Positions 1 to 7,220 of a stretch of 27,130 nt of DNA are shown here, piece by piece; positions within the stretch are counted from its first letter, which is position 1, and every line of letters begins with the position of its first letter. The position numbers were made by a program, and so were the translations under genes. The stretch is taken from assembly GCA_045587665.1 (NCBI GenBank), contig JAZNCT010000026.1:1-27130 (forward strand). The letters run 5' to 3'. Below the pieces are notes generated by a model. It saw only the letters and a list, made by a program, of their open reading frames with translations, was not told where the DNA came from and did no database searches. Origin of the DNA: SIG710 sp045587665 (GTDB taxonomy: Bacteria; Bacillota; Clostridia; Oscillospirales; CAG-272).

Positions 1-24
1 CCCCAAAAGTTATAACTTTTGGGG
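1..24. terminator. Hairpin at the window edge, probable terminator
   Basis: A perfect 10-bp inverted repeat (CCCCAAAAGT / ACTTTTGGGG) with a TATA loop sits 31 bases beyond the 3' end of the minus-strand mrp gene. On the plus strand it is followed by a T-rich stretch (25-47), so it could end transcription entering from the left. On the minus strand its T-tract would lie outside the window. It may serve both directions. Confidence 0.6.
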
Positions 25-55
25 TGCATTTTGTTTTGTTTTTTTGCAAACAGTT

Positions 56-883
56 TTATTTGCTCAGCTTTTCTTCTATAAGGTCTGCCGCCTTATCCAG
101 ATAATCATTTTCCATCATCTCTATCCAGCCTTTGTCAACGAGCGCCGCAAGCTTTGGGTCTATCGGAAGTCTGCCGAGCAGGTCATAGCCGAACTTTTCG
201 GCAACCTTTTCGATGTGACTTTCACCAAATACCTTTATTTCCTTGCCGCAATCCGGGCATTTAACATAGCTCATGTTTTCAACAAGGCCGAGAACGGGGA
301 TCTTCATCATATCAGCCATATTTGCCGCCTTTTCAACTATCATTGAAACCAGCTCCTGAGGACTGCTTACGATTATTATTCCGTCAAGAGGAATAGACTG
401 GAACACCGTCAGAGGAACGTCACCGGTTCCCGGAGGGCAGTCTACAAACATATAGTCGATATCGTTCCAGATCACATCTGTCCAAAACTGCTTTACCATT
501 CCTGCGATAACGGGACCGCGCCAAACCACGGGCTTCGTTTCTTCATCCATAAGCAGATTTACCGATATCATATCAATGCCTGTTGTTGAGTGAGGTGGGA
601 TAAGGCCATGCTCATCACCCTCAACTGCGCCCTTAACACCAAAGGCCTTGGGTATAGAAGGGCCTGTTATATCTGCATCGAGGATCGCACATTTATATCC
701 CTTTCTCTGCATATTAACAGCCATCATCGAAGTGACAAGAGATTTACCAACCCCGCCCTTTCCGCTTACAACGCCGATGACGTGTTTTACATTGCTTAGC
801 TCGTTCAGGACCGCAATAAGGCTCTCGGGCTCTTTTGAAGAGCAGGCAGAGGAACAATTTGAACAATCATGAGTACATCCCAT
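56..883 (-). CDS. mrp: Mrp/NBP35 family P-loop ATPase, Fe-S cluster carrier
   Basis: A 275-residue cytoplasmic ATPase of the Mrp/ApbC/NBP35 (MinD-like) family, whose members bind and transfer iron-sulfur clusters to apoproteins. The N-terminus is cysteine-rich (MGCTHDCSNC, then SSACSS), as in clostridial members. The deviant Walker A, GVVSGKGGVGKS, follows at about residue 38. Further on come the Mrp signature around DCPPGTGDV and a C-terminal CPDC pair (CxxC) typical of the cluster-bridging cysteines in NBP35-type dimers. I chose the ATG at 883 because the only good Shine-Dalgarno (AAAGGA, 900-895) overlaps the alternative ATG at 895. The spacing to 883 is about 12 bases, so 895 (279 residues) is not excluded. 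The gene has its own promoter just upstream and is probably monocistronic. The family assignment is firm; the client proteins are unknown. Confidence 0.93.
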   Translation of the reverse strand: MGCTHDCSNCSSACSSKEPESLIAVLNELSNVKHVIGVVSGKGGVGKSLVTSMMAVNMQRKGYKCAILDADITGPSIPKAFGVKGAVEGDEHGLIPPHSTTGIDMISVNLLMDEETKPVVWRGPVIAGMVKQFWTDVIWNDIDYMFVDCPPGTGDVPLTVFQSIPLDGIIIVSSPQELVSMIVEKAANMADMMKIPVLGLVENMSYVKCPDCGKEIKVFGESHIEKVAEKFGYDLLGRLPIDPKLAALVDKGWIEMMENDYLDKAADLIEEKLSK

Positions 884-923
884 TTTAAAAATCATCCTTT
901 CGGTTTTAACATCATTGCCTTAT

Positions 924-952
924 ATTATACACCCAAGGCTGTGAATATGCAA
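924..952 (-). promoter_or_regulatory. Sigma-A promoter for mrp
   Basis: Read on the minus strand: TTGCAT (952-947), a 17-base spacer, then TATAAT (929-924). It lies about 40 bases upstream of the mrp start and downstream of the SDR stop codon. Confidence 0.7.
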
Positions 953-981
953 GCGTTTTTTTAATTCTTTGTTTAAATCAT

Positions 982-1704
982 TTAAACTGCAAAGCCGCCA
1001 TCGGCAGAGATTATCTGTCCGGTTATAAATGATGCTTTATCCGAGGCCAGATAAAATGCAAGCTCAGCCACTTCCTCCGGTTTTCCGAGGCGGCACAGGG
1101 GCGTTTCATTTGCCAGAACAATCAGATCATCTTTGCTCAGCTTTGAGTTCATCTCGGTTTCGATAACTCCCGGGCAAATGCAGTTTACCGTTATGCCGGA
1201 AGGACCAAGCTCTTTTGCAAGTGCCTTTGTCATGCCGATAAGACCTGCCTTTGCAGCTGAATAATGCACCTCACATGAAGCACCTGTTATGCCCCACATA
1301 GAACTGATGTTTATTATTCTTCCGCATTTGTTTCTTATCATTTGTGCGGCACATTCTCTTGAACAGTAAAAGGCTGAGCTTAAATTTACAGCCAGCATTT
1401 CTTGCCAATCTTCTTCGCTTATGTCGGTAAAGAGCTTGAACGCGGAGATCCCGGCATTGTTTATAAGAACATCAATGCCTCCAAGATGTTCCTCGGCATT
1501 TTTTATGGCAGAAATACATTCCGCTCCCTTTGAAAGATCGGCACATATAGCAAAGCTGCCTGTTTTTTCGGAGAGCTCTTTTGCTTCAATATGTCTGTTT
1601 TTGTAAACAAAAGCAACATTCATGCCCTCAGAAGAAAATTTTTTAACCATTTCGGCTCCTATGCCTCTTGAACCGCCTGTTATAACAATATTTTTCACTT
1701 TCAT
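982..1704 (-). CDS. SDR family oxidoreductase (FabG-like)
   Basis: A 240-residue classical short-chain dehydrogenase/reductase, predicted to be an NAD(P)H-dependent cytoplasmic oxidoreductase. Seen in the sequence: the Rossmann cofactor motif TGGSRGIG near the N-terminus, the structural motif NNAG near residue 87, a catalytic serine in NISSMWG, and the catalytic YxxxK as YSAAK. The C-terminus, ITGQIISADGG, is typical of FabG-like SDRs. The length fits the classical family (about 240-250). It is not in a fatty-acid synthesis cluster: the neighbours are mrp downstream and carD divergent upstream. The substrate is therefore open; 3-oxoacyl-ACP reductase is only the nearest general annotation. 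The ATG at 1704 is preceded by AAAAGGA only about 3 bases away, a tight spacing. Confidence 0.88.
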   Translation of the reverse strand: MKVKNIVITGGSRGIGAEMVKKFSSEGMNVAFVYKNRHIEAKELSEKTGSFAICADLSKGAECISAIKNAEEHLGGIDVLINNAGISAFKLFTDISEEDWQEMLAVNLSSAFYCSRECAAQMIRNKCGRIINISSMWGITGASCEVHYSAAKAGLIGMTKALAKELGPSGITVNCICPGVIETEMNSKLSKDDLIVLANETPLCRLGKPEEVAELAFYLASDKASFITGQIISADGGFAV

Positions 1705-1729
1705 TTATCCTTTTCTTTGATTGCCATAA

Positions 1730-1757
1730 TGATAGCATATTTTAAGAAAAAAAGCAA
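1730..1757 (-). promoter_or_regulatory. Possible promoter for the SDR gene
   Basis: On the minus strand: TTGCTT (1757-1752), a 16-base spacer, then TATCAT (1735-1730) preceded by TGC, an extended -10. A second -10-like TATAAT lies at 1773-1768 without a good -35. The choice between them is uncertain. Confidence 0.35.
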
Positions 1758-1837
1758 GAGGGCATGGATTATACATTAAATTTTTTTTGTGAGAGTAATT
1801 TTTGTGAAAATTGCCTATGTTTTTTTTGGTAAAAAAA

Positions 1838-1846
1838 TGTTATAAT
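1838..1846 (+). promoter_or_regulatory. Extended -10 promoter for the carD-like gene
   Basis: TGTTATAAT at 1838-1846 is a perfect extended -10 (TGn followed by TATAAT). The -35 position (around 1818-1823) is only T-rich. It lies about 55 bases upstream of the CarD-like start codon. Confidence 0.6.
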
Positions 1847-1900
1847 ATATGGTGTAAAACGCATTGTTTTCATTGACTTTAAAGGATTGGGGGCGCGAGA

Positions 1901-2407
1901 ATGTTTGAAATAAACGAATATGTTTTTTACGGTTCAGAAGGTATCTGCCGTATAGACGATATAGTCACATCGCCGTTTTCGGATGTCAAAACCGATGCCA
2001 GATATTATGTTCTTCATTCAACTCACGGAGGAAACAGCACGGCATACATACCGCTTGAGGGCGCTGAATCACTTTTGCGCTCAATAATGTCAAAAAGTGA
2101 TGTTGAATCTTTGATTTTAAAGATTGAGTCTTTACCGCTTTTTGAAGAGAGCAACCTTAAGCTGCTTAAAGAAAAATACAGTTTGGCCATTCGATCCGGT
2201 GAGCCCTCTGAATGGGTAAGAGTTATCAAAACGGTTCACGACCGCACGCTTAACGGCAGGGAAGGCGGCAAAAAGGTTTCGGATGCCGAAAAGGCTTTTT
2301 CTGATAATGCGAAACGCTTTCTTTATAAGGAGATCTCTATAGTTTTGGAGATCGCCGAGGAAAATGTTGAAAAATACATTTCAGACAGATTGGGCGTTGC
2401 CGTATAG
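1901..2407 (+). CDS. CarD/CdnL/TRCF-interacting-domain transcription regulator
   Basis: A 168-residue CarD-like protein. The N-terminal ~60 residues (MFEINEYVFYGSEGICRI...) match the Tudor-like RNA-polymerase-interaction domain, with the characteristic conserved start giving GxxGxxxI. The rest is predicted helical, consistent with the C-terminal DNA-contacting domain of CarD/CdnL. Known family members bind the RNA polymerase beta subunit and stabilise open promoter complexes, with roles in rRNA, stress and growth control; this protein's regulon is unknown. It has its own extended -10 promoter and is followed by a terminator-like hairpin, so it appears monocistronic. The ribosome binding site before the ATG at 1901 is weak (a G-rich tract), but the N-terminus aligns well with the family, supporting this start. 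Confidence 0.88.
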   Translation: MFEINEYVFYGSEGICRIDDIVTSPFSDVKTDARYYVLHSTHGGNSTAYIPLEGAESLLRSIMSKSDVESLILKIESLPLFEESNLKLLKEKYSLAIRSGEPSEWVRVIKTVHDRTLNGREGGKKVSDAEKAFSDNAKRFLYKEISIVLEIAEENVEKYISDRLGVAV

Positions 2408-2429
2408 TTTTTAATATTTTTTCATTTAT

Positions 2430-2467
2430 GAGTCGAAGCGCATCTTTGCATTTCGGCTCTGTTTTTT
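2430..2467 (+). terminator. Rho-independent terminator after the carD-like gene
   Basis: An imperfect hairpin pairs GAGTCGAA (2430-2437) with TTCGGCTC (2452-2459). An inner GCA/TGC pairing extends the stem, and six Ts follow at 2462-2467. It starts 22 bases after the stop codon. Confidence 0.65.
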
Positions 2468-2530
2468 GCAGGAAAATATGAACGTATTTATGAATTCATC
2501 AAAAAAAATTTATTTTTTTGTAAAAAACAG

Positions 2531-2558
2531 TTGCATTTTTCTTCAAATGTGATATAAT
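2531..2558 (+). promoter_or_regulatory. Promoter for the response regulator-kinase-HtrA operon
   Basis: TTGCAT (2531-2536), a 16-base spacer and TATAAT (2553-2558) preceded by TGA (extended -10). It leaves a leader of about 135 bases before the ATG at 2703. The leader is A/T-rich and no riboswitch is recognisable in it. Confidence 0.7.
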
Positions 2559-2702
2559 ATTAAACAGTATATGGAGCTTTGAACATAATTTCTTCATTTT
2601 TACGACAAAATTCCGAGAAAATTCAAAAAAAAATCACATAATTTCCCCATTGATAGATTAAAATGGCAGTATAAAAGGAATTTGCTAAGGAGGTTGTTTC
2701 TT

Positions 2703-3395
2703 ATGATGGACACAAAAATACTTCTCATTGATGATGATGCCAATATATGCGATCTTGTAAAGATATATCTTGAAAACGAGGGCTATGAGGTCAAGGTGGC
2801 AACAGACGGCAGTGAGGGGCTCAGCTATTTTAAGATGTATGAGCCTGATCTCGTTCTTCTTGATATTATGCTTCCCAAAAAGGACGGCTGGCAGGTCTGC
2901 CGAGAGATAAGAGAGCAATCTTCAAAGCCTATTATTATGATAACAGCGAAGAGTGAGGTGTTTGACAAGGTTCTTGGTCTTGAACTTGGTGCCGATGATT
3001 TTATAGTTAAGCCCTTCAATGTTAAAGAGCTTTCGGCAAGAGTCAAAGCTGTGCTCCGCAGATATAATGCACATTCTTCTCAAAACGATGACGATGTTAT
3101 CAAGTTTGAAAATATTGAGATCAGTCTTCAAAAATATGAGCTTAAGCTTTCCGGCAAGAGTGTTGATGTTCCACCAAAGGAGCTGGAACTGCTTTATTTC
3201 CTTGCTTCAAACTCCAATCACGTATTCACTCGCGATCAGCTTCTTGATAAGGTTTGGGGCTTTGACTATCTTGGTGATTCAAGAACGGTTGATGTCCATG
3301 TTAAGCGCCTGCGCGAAAAGCTTGAGGGCGTTTCGGATAAGTGGGTACTGAAAACGGTTTGGGGTGTTGGCTACAAATTTGAACTGCTTGCATAA
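2703..3395 (+). CDS. OmpR/PhoB-type response regulator
   Basis: A 230-residue two-component response regulator. The receiver domain spans about residues 5-120, with the acidic pocket D10-D12, phospho-acceptor D54 (LVLLDIMLP), T81 and K103 (VKPF). A winged-helix OmpR-type DNA-binding domain follows at about residues 135-228 (PPKELELLYFL..., GDSRTVDVHVKRLREKL, VWGVGYKF). All catalytic residues of the receiver are present. I chose the ATG at 2703 because AAGGAGG ends 9 bases upstream; an upstream in-frame TTG would overlap that site. It is followed after a 60-base gap by a histidine kinase gene and then an HtrA protease, probably one transcript. That context suggests an envelope or protein-quality stress response, by inference only. 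Confidence 0.95.
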   Translation: MMDTKILLIDDDANICDLVKIYLENEGYEVKVATDGSEGLSYFKMYEPDLVLLDIMLPKKDGWQVCREIREQSSKPIIMITAKSEVFDKVLGLELGADDFIVKPFNVKELSARVKAVLRRYNAHSSQNDDDVIKFENIEISLQKYELKLSGKSVDVPPKELELLYFLASNSNHVFTRDQLLDKVWGFDYLGDSRTVDVHVKRLREKLEGVSDKWVLKTVWGVGYKFELLA

Positions 3396-3407
3396 GACAT
3401 TTTTACA

Positions 3408-3439
3408 TTGCGCCGATGCTCAGATGAGCATTGGCGCAA
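3408..3439 (+). other. Intercistronic hairpin between the regulator and kinase genes
   Basis: A 15-bp inverted repeat, TTGCGCCGATGCTCA (3408-3422) against TGAGCATTGGCGCAA (3425-3439), has a single G/T wobble. It is followed by ATTTT and then the kinase ribosome binding site AGGGAGG (3445-3451). The short T-tract would make only a weak terminator. It may lower downstream expression or protect the upstream mRNA. Confidence 0.6.
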
Positions 3440-3455
3440 ATTTTAGGGAGGCAAT

Positions 3456-4145
3456 ATGAGCGCAAAAAACGATATAGGTGCAAAAGAACTGCTTGCCATG
3501 ATCTCGGCATCGGTGCACGACATGAAAACACCGCTGACCTCTATAATGGGCTTTGCCGAGGCAATTCTCTATGGCAGGGTGCCTGAGGAAAAAAGAGACC
3601 ACTATCTTATGGTGATTCGTGATGAAGCGGGGCGGCTCAGCGAAATTTGCGGTCAGCTGCTTGATGCTTCAAAGATCGAATCGGGCACAAAAGAATATAA
3701 GTTCTGCCCATTCGATATATGCGAAAGTGCAAGAAGAGTTTTGATATCTCTTGAAAGAGCTATCGAAAAAAAACAGCTCGATGTTTATTTTGACAGCGAT
3801 GAAGACAAAATTACTGTAATGGGAGAGGAAAGCTCAATTACAAGGGTCTTGTATAATATTTGTGAAAATGCGGTAAAATTCTCTCCGGTGGGAGGAAAGC
3901 TTTCTGTTAAGATATCTGTAGGTGACAGCATGGCTGAAGTGCAGATCACAAATGACGGAGAGGCAATGGACAGGGAAACACTTTTATCGGTGTTTGAGCC
4001 TTTTTACAGAAAAGGAAATTCCGCAGGCACAGGACTTGGAATGTATATTGCAAAAAGTATAGTAGAGGCGCATGGCGGCAGTATATATGCTGATAGTAAT
4101 GCCCGAACAGGAACATCCTTTACATTTAAAATTCACAGAGGTTGA
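3456..4145 (+). CDS. Soluble sensor histidine kinase lacking a sensor domain
   Basis: A 229-residue histidine kinase consisting almost only of the catalytic core. The dimerisation/phosphotransfer domain starts near residue 10, with the phospho-acceptor His21 in SVHDMKTPLTSI. The HATPase_c domain has an N-box (NICENAVKFSP), an F-box (VFEPFYR) and a G2 box (GTGLGMYIAKS). The G1 box reads NDGEAM rather than DxGxG, a divergence seen in other active kinases but worth noting. There is no signal peptide, membrane segment, PAS or HAMP domain, so it should be cytoplasmic and take its signal from another protein or a metabolite. It follows its likely partner regulator and ends 2 bases before the HtrA start codon. 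The ATG at 3456 is preceded by AGGGAGG at short spacing. Confidence 0.92.
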   Translation: MSAKNDIGAKELLAMISASVHDMKTPLTSIMGFAEAILYGRVPEEKRDHYLMVIRDEAGRLSEICGQLLDASKIESGTKEYKFCPFDICESARRVLISLERAIEKKQLDVYFDSDEDKITVMGEESSITRVLYNICENAVKFSPVGGKLSVKISVGDSMAEVQITNDGEAMDRETLLSVFEPFYRKGNSAGTGLGMYIAKSIVEAHGGSIYADSNARTGTSFTFKIHRG

Positions 4146-4147
4146 GT

Positions 4148-5452
4148 ATGGAAGAAAACAGATTTGATATCGACCCCGAGAAGGGGAATGATGAGGAAAG
4201 AAACATTGATGCGGCTATTGAGGAAGCTGAGGTAGCCCACATATCGTCAGAGAATGACGGAGAAGCTTCAGAAAAAGAGCCTGAAGCGGAATATGCTTTC
4301 CGCTGGAGCTATACCGAGCAGGATGAAGCAAACAAGTCAAAAAATTCAAAGAGCAAAAAAAGAGGTGCGCTCACCTATGCTATAGTGATGACGGCTGCGT
4401 TTGTTATATGCTTTGGCTTTCTTTTGGCAGTTCTTTTGATAGATGATTTTGCCAATATAACCGAAACGAAGATCATTGAGCACGAGAGGACTATTTATGT
4501 GCGCGAATATGACAGCGAAAGTGGAGTTTTGACCATTCCAGAGATCGCAGACAAGGTTAAGCCCTCGGTTGTGGGTATTGAAATAACCAAGGGAAGCGGC
4601 ACAGGCGTTGGCACCGGAATAATAATGAGCGGTGAGGGATATATAGCAACAAACGCCCATGTTGTTGAAAATGCCGAGACGGTCAAGGTGATAATGCTTG
4701 ACGGTTCAGAGCACGATGCAAAGATAATCGGAAGAGATGAGCTGAGCGATCTGGCTGTTGTTAAGATCGAAGCAGAGGGCCTTTTGGCGGCGGAGTTTGG
4801 AAAGAGCGAGGAGCTCATTGTTGGCGAGACAGCCGTTGCTATCGGCACGCCTGCAGGTCTTGAGCTTGCGGGCACAGTGACGTCGGGAATAATTTCGGCA
4901 ATAAACCGGGATGTTAAGATCTACGATGATGCAACAGGAACGCTGAAAAAGACAATGACGCTTATTCAGACCAGTGCCGGAATCAACAAAGGTAACAGTG
5001 GCGGCCCGCTTATAAATGACAGGGGACAGGTGATCGGTATAAACACACTGAAGCTTGCCGACGGATATGACGGCATAGGATTTGCCATTCCCATTGACGG
5101 TGCACTTCAAATACTGAATAAGATAATTGAAACAGGTGAGGATATCTCAGAAAATATTACGGATATAGCCAAAAAGAGAGCTGTTATCGGTATAAAAGGC
5201 GGTGCTGTTAATCAGATGAACGGCTATCCTGTGGCAGGAGTCTATGTTTCCGAGGTCAATGAGGGATATGACGCAATGAACCACCTTAAAGTTGGCGACA
5301 TAATTGTGGGCATCAATGATTTTGAGGTTCTGGCAATTGATGATATTTCAGATGTTATCAACTCTCTTGAAGCAGGGGACACGGTTGTTCTCAAAATATA
5401 CCGCAGCGGAGATATTTTTGATGTGGAGATAACTCTTGGCTATGAAAAGTGA
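4148..5452 (+). CDS. Membrane-anchored HtrA/DegP-like S1C serine protease with PDZ domain
   Basis: A 434-residue trypsin-like protease of the HtrA family, which degrades misfolded proteins at the cell surface. An acidic, probably cytoplasmic N-terminal tail of about 70 residues leads to a basic stretch (NKSKNSKSKKR) and one membrane segment at about residues 74-98. The protease domain carries the full triad: His171 (TNAHVVENA), Asp201 (SDLAVVKI) and Ser284 (NKGNSGGPL). A C-terminal PDZ domain (GVYVSEV..., VGDIIVGINDFEV) ends the protein. The ATG at 4148 starts 2 bases after the kinase stop codon, so the genes are probably translationally coupled. This is the typical firmicute HtrA layout. Placement behind a two-component pair suggests it is a target of that system (inference). 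Confidence 0.94.
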   Translation: MEENRFDIDPEKGNDEERNIDAAIEEAEVAHISSENDGEASEKEPEAEYAFRWSYTEQDEANKSKNSKSKKRGALTYAIVMTAAFVICFGFLLAVLLIDDFANITETKIIEHERTIYVREYDSESGVLTIPEIADKVKPSVVGIEITKGSGTGVGTGIIMSGEGYIATNAHVVENAETVKVIMLDGSEHDAKIIGRDELSDLAVVKIEAEGLLAAEFGKSEELIVGETAVAIGTPAGLELAGTVTSGIISAINRDVKIYDDATGTLKKTMTLIQTSAGINKGNSGGPLINDRGQVIGINTLKLADGYDGIGFAIPIDGALQILNKIIETGEDISENITDIAKKRAVIGIKGGAVNQMNGYPVAGVYVSEVNEGYDAMNHLKVGDIIVGINDFEVLAIDDISDVINSLEAGDTVVLKIYRSGDIFDVEITLGYEK

Positions 5453-5467
5453 TAATAGCAAAACATC

Positions 5468-5496
5468 TTGACAAAAAATGCTTTTTAAGATATAAT
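5468..5496 (+). promoter_or_regulatory. Full-consensus sigma-A promoter for the HPr-like gene
   Basis: TTGACA (5468-5473), a 17-base spacer and TATAAT (5491-5496): a perfect match to the housekeeping consensus. It starts 16 bases after the htrA stop codon. The leader to the ATG at 5531 is about 28 bases. Confidence 0.85.
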
Positions 5497-5530
5497 ATCA
5501 CTGTAATGCTTTAATTTGGAGGTGTCAATT

Positions 5531-5758
5531 ATGACAACTATTGAAATTCGTCTTAAAACACTTGAAGATGTGCGTAATTTTGTGAATATCGTAACAAGAT
5601 ATGATATTGATATTGACCTGAGCTCGGGCCGTTATGTTGTGGATGCAAAGTCTATTATGGGTATTTTCAGCCTGGACCTGCTTTCTCCCATAACTCTTAC
5701 AGCACACAGCGAGAACACAGAAAAGCTTTTTGGTGAGCTTGCCCCTTATATAATCTAA
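5531..5758 (+). CDS. HPr-like protein lacking the active-site histidine
   Basis: A 75-residue protein with the HPr fold signature but no PTS phosphotransfer site. The C-terminal half contains VVDAKSIMGIFSLDL, closely matching the HPr regulatory serine motif (Ser46 region); the serine here is Ser41. At the place where HPr has GLHARPA with His15, this protein has a run like TLEDVRNFVNIV with no histidine. It therefore should not accept phosphate from enzyme I, but it could be a target or mimic in HPr-kinase/CcpA-type signalling, as Crh is in Bacillus. That role is inference. Similar proteins occur in clostridia, as I recall. GGAGGTG sits 6 bases upstream of the ATG at 5531. It has its own consensus promoter and converges on mgtE across a palindromic terminator. 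Confidence 0.85.
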   Translation: MTTIEIRLKTLEDVRNFVNIVTRYDIDIDLSSGRYVVDAKSIMGIFSLDLLSPITLTAHSENTEKLFGELAPYII

Positions 5759-5804
5759 GCAAAAAATAAGGACTGCAAATGCAGTCCTTATTTTTTGCTT
5801 AGAT
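5753..5804. terminator. Bidirectional terminator, 52-bp perfect palindrome
   Basis: A 25-bp perfect inverted repeat with a 2-base loop (AA) spans the stop codons of both converging genes. The stem holds an A-run on one side and a T-run on the other (5761-5766 and 5791-5796), the usual form of a terminator working in both directions. The innermost part is GGACTGCA/TGCAGTCC. Confidence 0.9.
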
Positions 5805-7157
5805 GCCAAGAATCATTTTTGCAAATGCAAAATAGATGAGAAGAGAAACAGCATCAACTATAGTTGTAATAAAGGGACTTGCCATAACCGCCGGGTCAAA
5901 GCCGATTCGCTTTGCAAGGATAGGCAGAGAAGCACCGATTATTTTTGAAACGAGCACCGTTACAAGCAGAGTAAGCGAAACTACAAGCGAAGAGAGTGGA
6001 CTTATTCCGTTTCCAAATATCATATTGTCTACAAGGATTATTTTTATATAATTGCACACTGCCAAAACTATGCCGCAGAGCAAGGCAACTCTCAGTTCCT
6101 TCCAAACTACCTTTATGATATCTCTCATTCTTATTTCCCTAAGCGCAAGTCCTCGTATTACAGTGACCGAAGCCTGACCTCCGGAATTGCCGCCCGTTCC
6201 CATAAGCATCGGTATAAAAGCGATCAGCATGGGGAAGGCGGCAAGCGCACCTTCAAAGCCTGCAATTATCTGCCCCGTGAAGGTGGCGGAGACCATAAGC
6301 AGAAGCAGCCAGGGAATTCGGGTCTTAAAGGTCTCAAAAACACCGGTTTTAAGGTATGGCTTATCGGTCGGGGTGATGGCACCCATCATTTCCATATCCT
6401 CGGTTGCCGCTTCTTCGATAACGTCTATCGCATCGTCAAAGGTCACAATGCCCACAAGCCTTTTCTCTTTATCAACTATTGGAAGCGCAAGCAGGTCGTA
6501 TTTGGAAATTATTGATACGGCGGTTTCTTTATCATCGTGAGTTCCGGCAAAGGCAAATTCCGTGTTCATAACATGGGAAACCAAGGTGTCATCCTCGGCA
6601 AAAAGCAACTCTTCAAGTCTGACAGTTCCTTCGAGAATCCTTGCATTGTCTGTTACATATGCAACATATACCGTTTCTTTATCAAAGCCCGTTTTTCTGA
6701 TATGCGCAATTGCCTCTCCAACGGACATGGTCTTCCTAAGGTCAATGAATTCTGCAGTCATTATACTTCCGGCACTGTCCTCAGGATAGCTGAGAAACTT
6801 GTTTATGATATTTCTTGTTTCGGGCTTTGCCGCTTTCAATATCCTTTTGACCATGCCTGCCGGAAGTTCTTCCAGCATATCAACCGCATCGTCAACGAAT
6901 AGATCTTCTATCATCACCGAAAGCTCCGTGTCGGTCGCGGATGCTATTATTCGCTCTTTTATGTCGATATCAAGCTCGGCAAAAATGTCGGCGGCAATGT
7001 CTTTTTTTAACATTCTGAAAACAGGAAGCTGTTTTTCCTGCGGCAGATCTGCAATAAAATAAGCAGCGTCTACAGGATCCACCTCATCTATGGCTATCAT
7101 AAATGAAGAGTAATTTTTGTTTTCAAGCAGGGTGTATAGATTTTCAAAGCTTGCCAT
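5799..7157 (-). CDS. mgtE: MgtE-type magnesium transporter
   Basis: A 452-residue Mg2+ channel/transporter of the inner membrane. The N-terminal cytosolic MgtE_N superhelical domain spans about residues 15-125. Two CBS domains at about 135-260 sense Mg2+ in known homologues and gate the pore. The membrane part has five predicted helices at about 285-450. It contains the family hallmark PMLMGTGGNSGGQASVTVIRG, and near the C-terminus FDPAVMASPFITTIVDA with the conserved pore aspartate. The length is normal. The ATG at 7157 follows GGAGG (7171-7167) at 9 bases. No M-box riboswitch fits in the 63-base gap to the upstream 75-residue gene; instead a strong hairpin occupies it, so the gene may be expressed by read-through from the promoter at 7507-7479. 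Confidence 0.96.
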   Translation of the reverse strand: MASFENLYTLLENKNYSSFMIAIDEVDPVDAAYFIADLPQEKQLPVFRMLKKDIAADIFAELDIDIKERIIASATDTELSVMIEDLFVDDAVDMLEELPAGMVKRILKAAKPETRNIINKFLSYPEDSAGSIMTAEFIDLRKTMSVGEAIAHIRKTGFDKETVYVAYVTDNARILEGTVRLEELLFAEDDTLVSHVMNTEFAFAGTHDDKETAVSIISKYDLLALPIVDKEKRLVGIVTFDDAIDVIEEAATEDMEMMGAITPTDKPYLKTGVFETFKTRIPWLLLLMVSATFTGQIIAGFEGALAAFPMLIAFIPMLMGTGGNSGGQASVTVIRGLALREIRMRDIIKVVWKELRVALLCGIVLAVCNYIKIILVDNMIFGNGISPLSSLVVSLTLLVTVLVSKIIGASLPILAKRIGFDPAVMASPFITTIVDAVSLLIYFAFAKMILGI

Positions 7158-7182
7158 AGGCGTTTACCTCCATTTGATGTAT

Positions 7183-7214
7183 AAAGACCGTACTGCGAAA
7201 GCAGTACGGTCTTT
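7183..7214 (-). terminator. Strong hairpin between the small gene and mgtE (terminator or attenuator)
   Basis: A perfect 14-bp stem, AAAGACCGTACTGC / GCAGTACGGTCTTT, with a 4-base loop (GAAA on the plus strand). On the minus strand it follows the 75-residue gene by 6 bases. Only a TTTA tail follows, so termination is probably incomplete. The mgtE ribosome binding site begins about 12 bases beyond it. Confidence 0.6.
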
Positions 7215-7220
7215 GGAATG

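Noticed and set aside
973..989. GTTTAAA/TTTAAAC hairpin at the SDR stop codon as a terminator
   Set aside because: It is weak, A/T-only and lacks a T-tract on the minus strand.
7158..7220. M-box or other Mg2+ riboswitch before mgtE
   Set aside because: Only 63 bases, taken up by a simple hairpin and the ribosome binding site; too short for an M-box.
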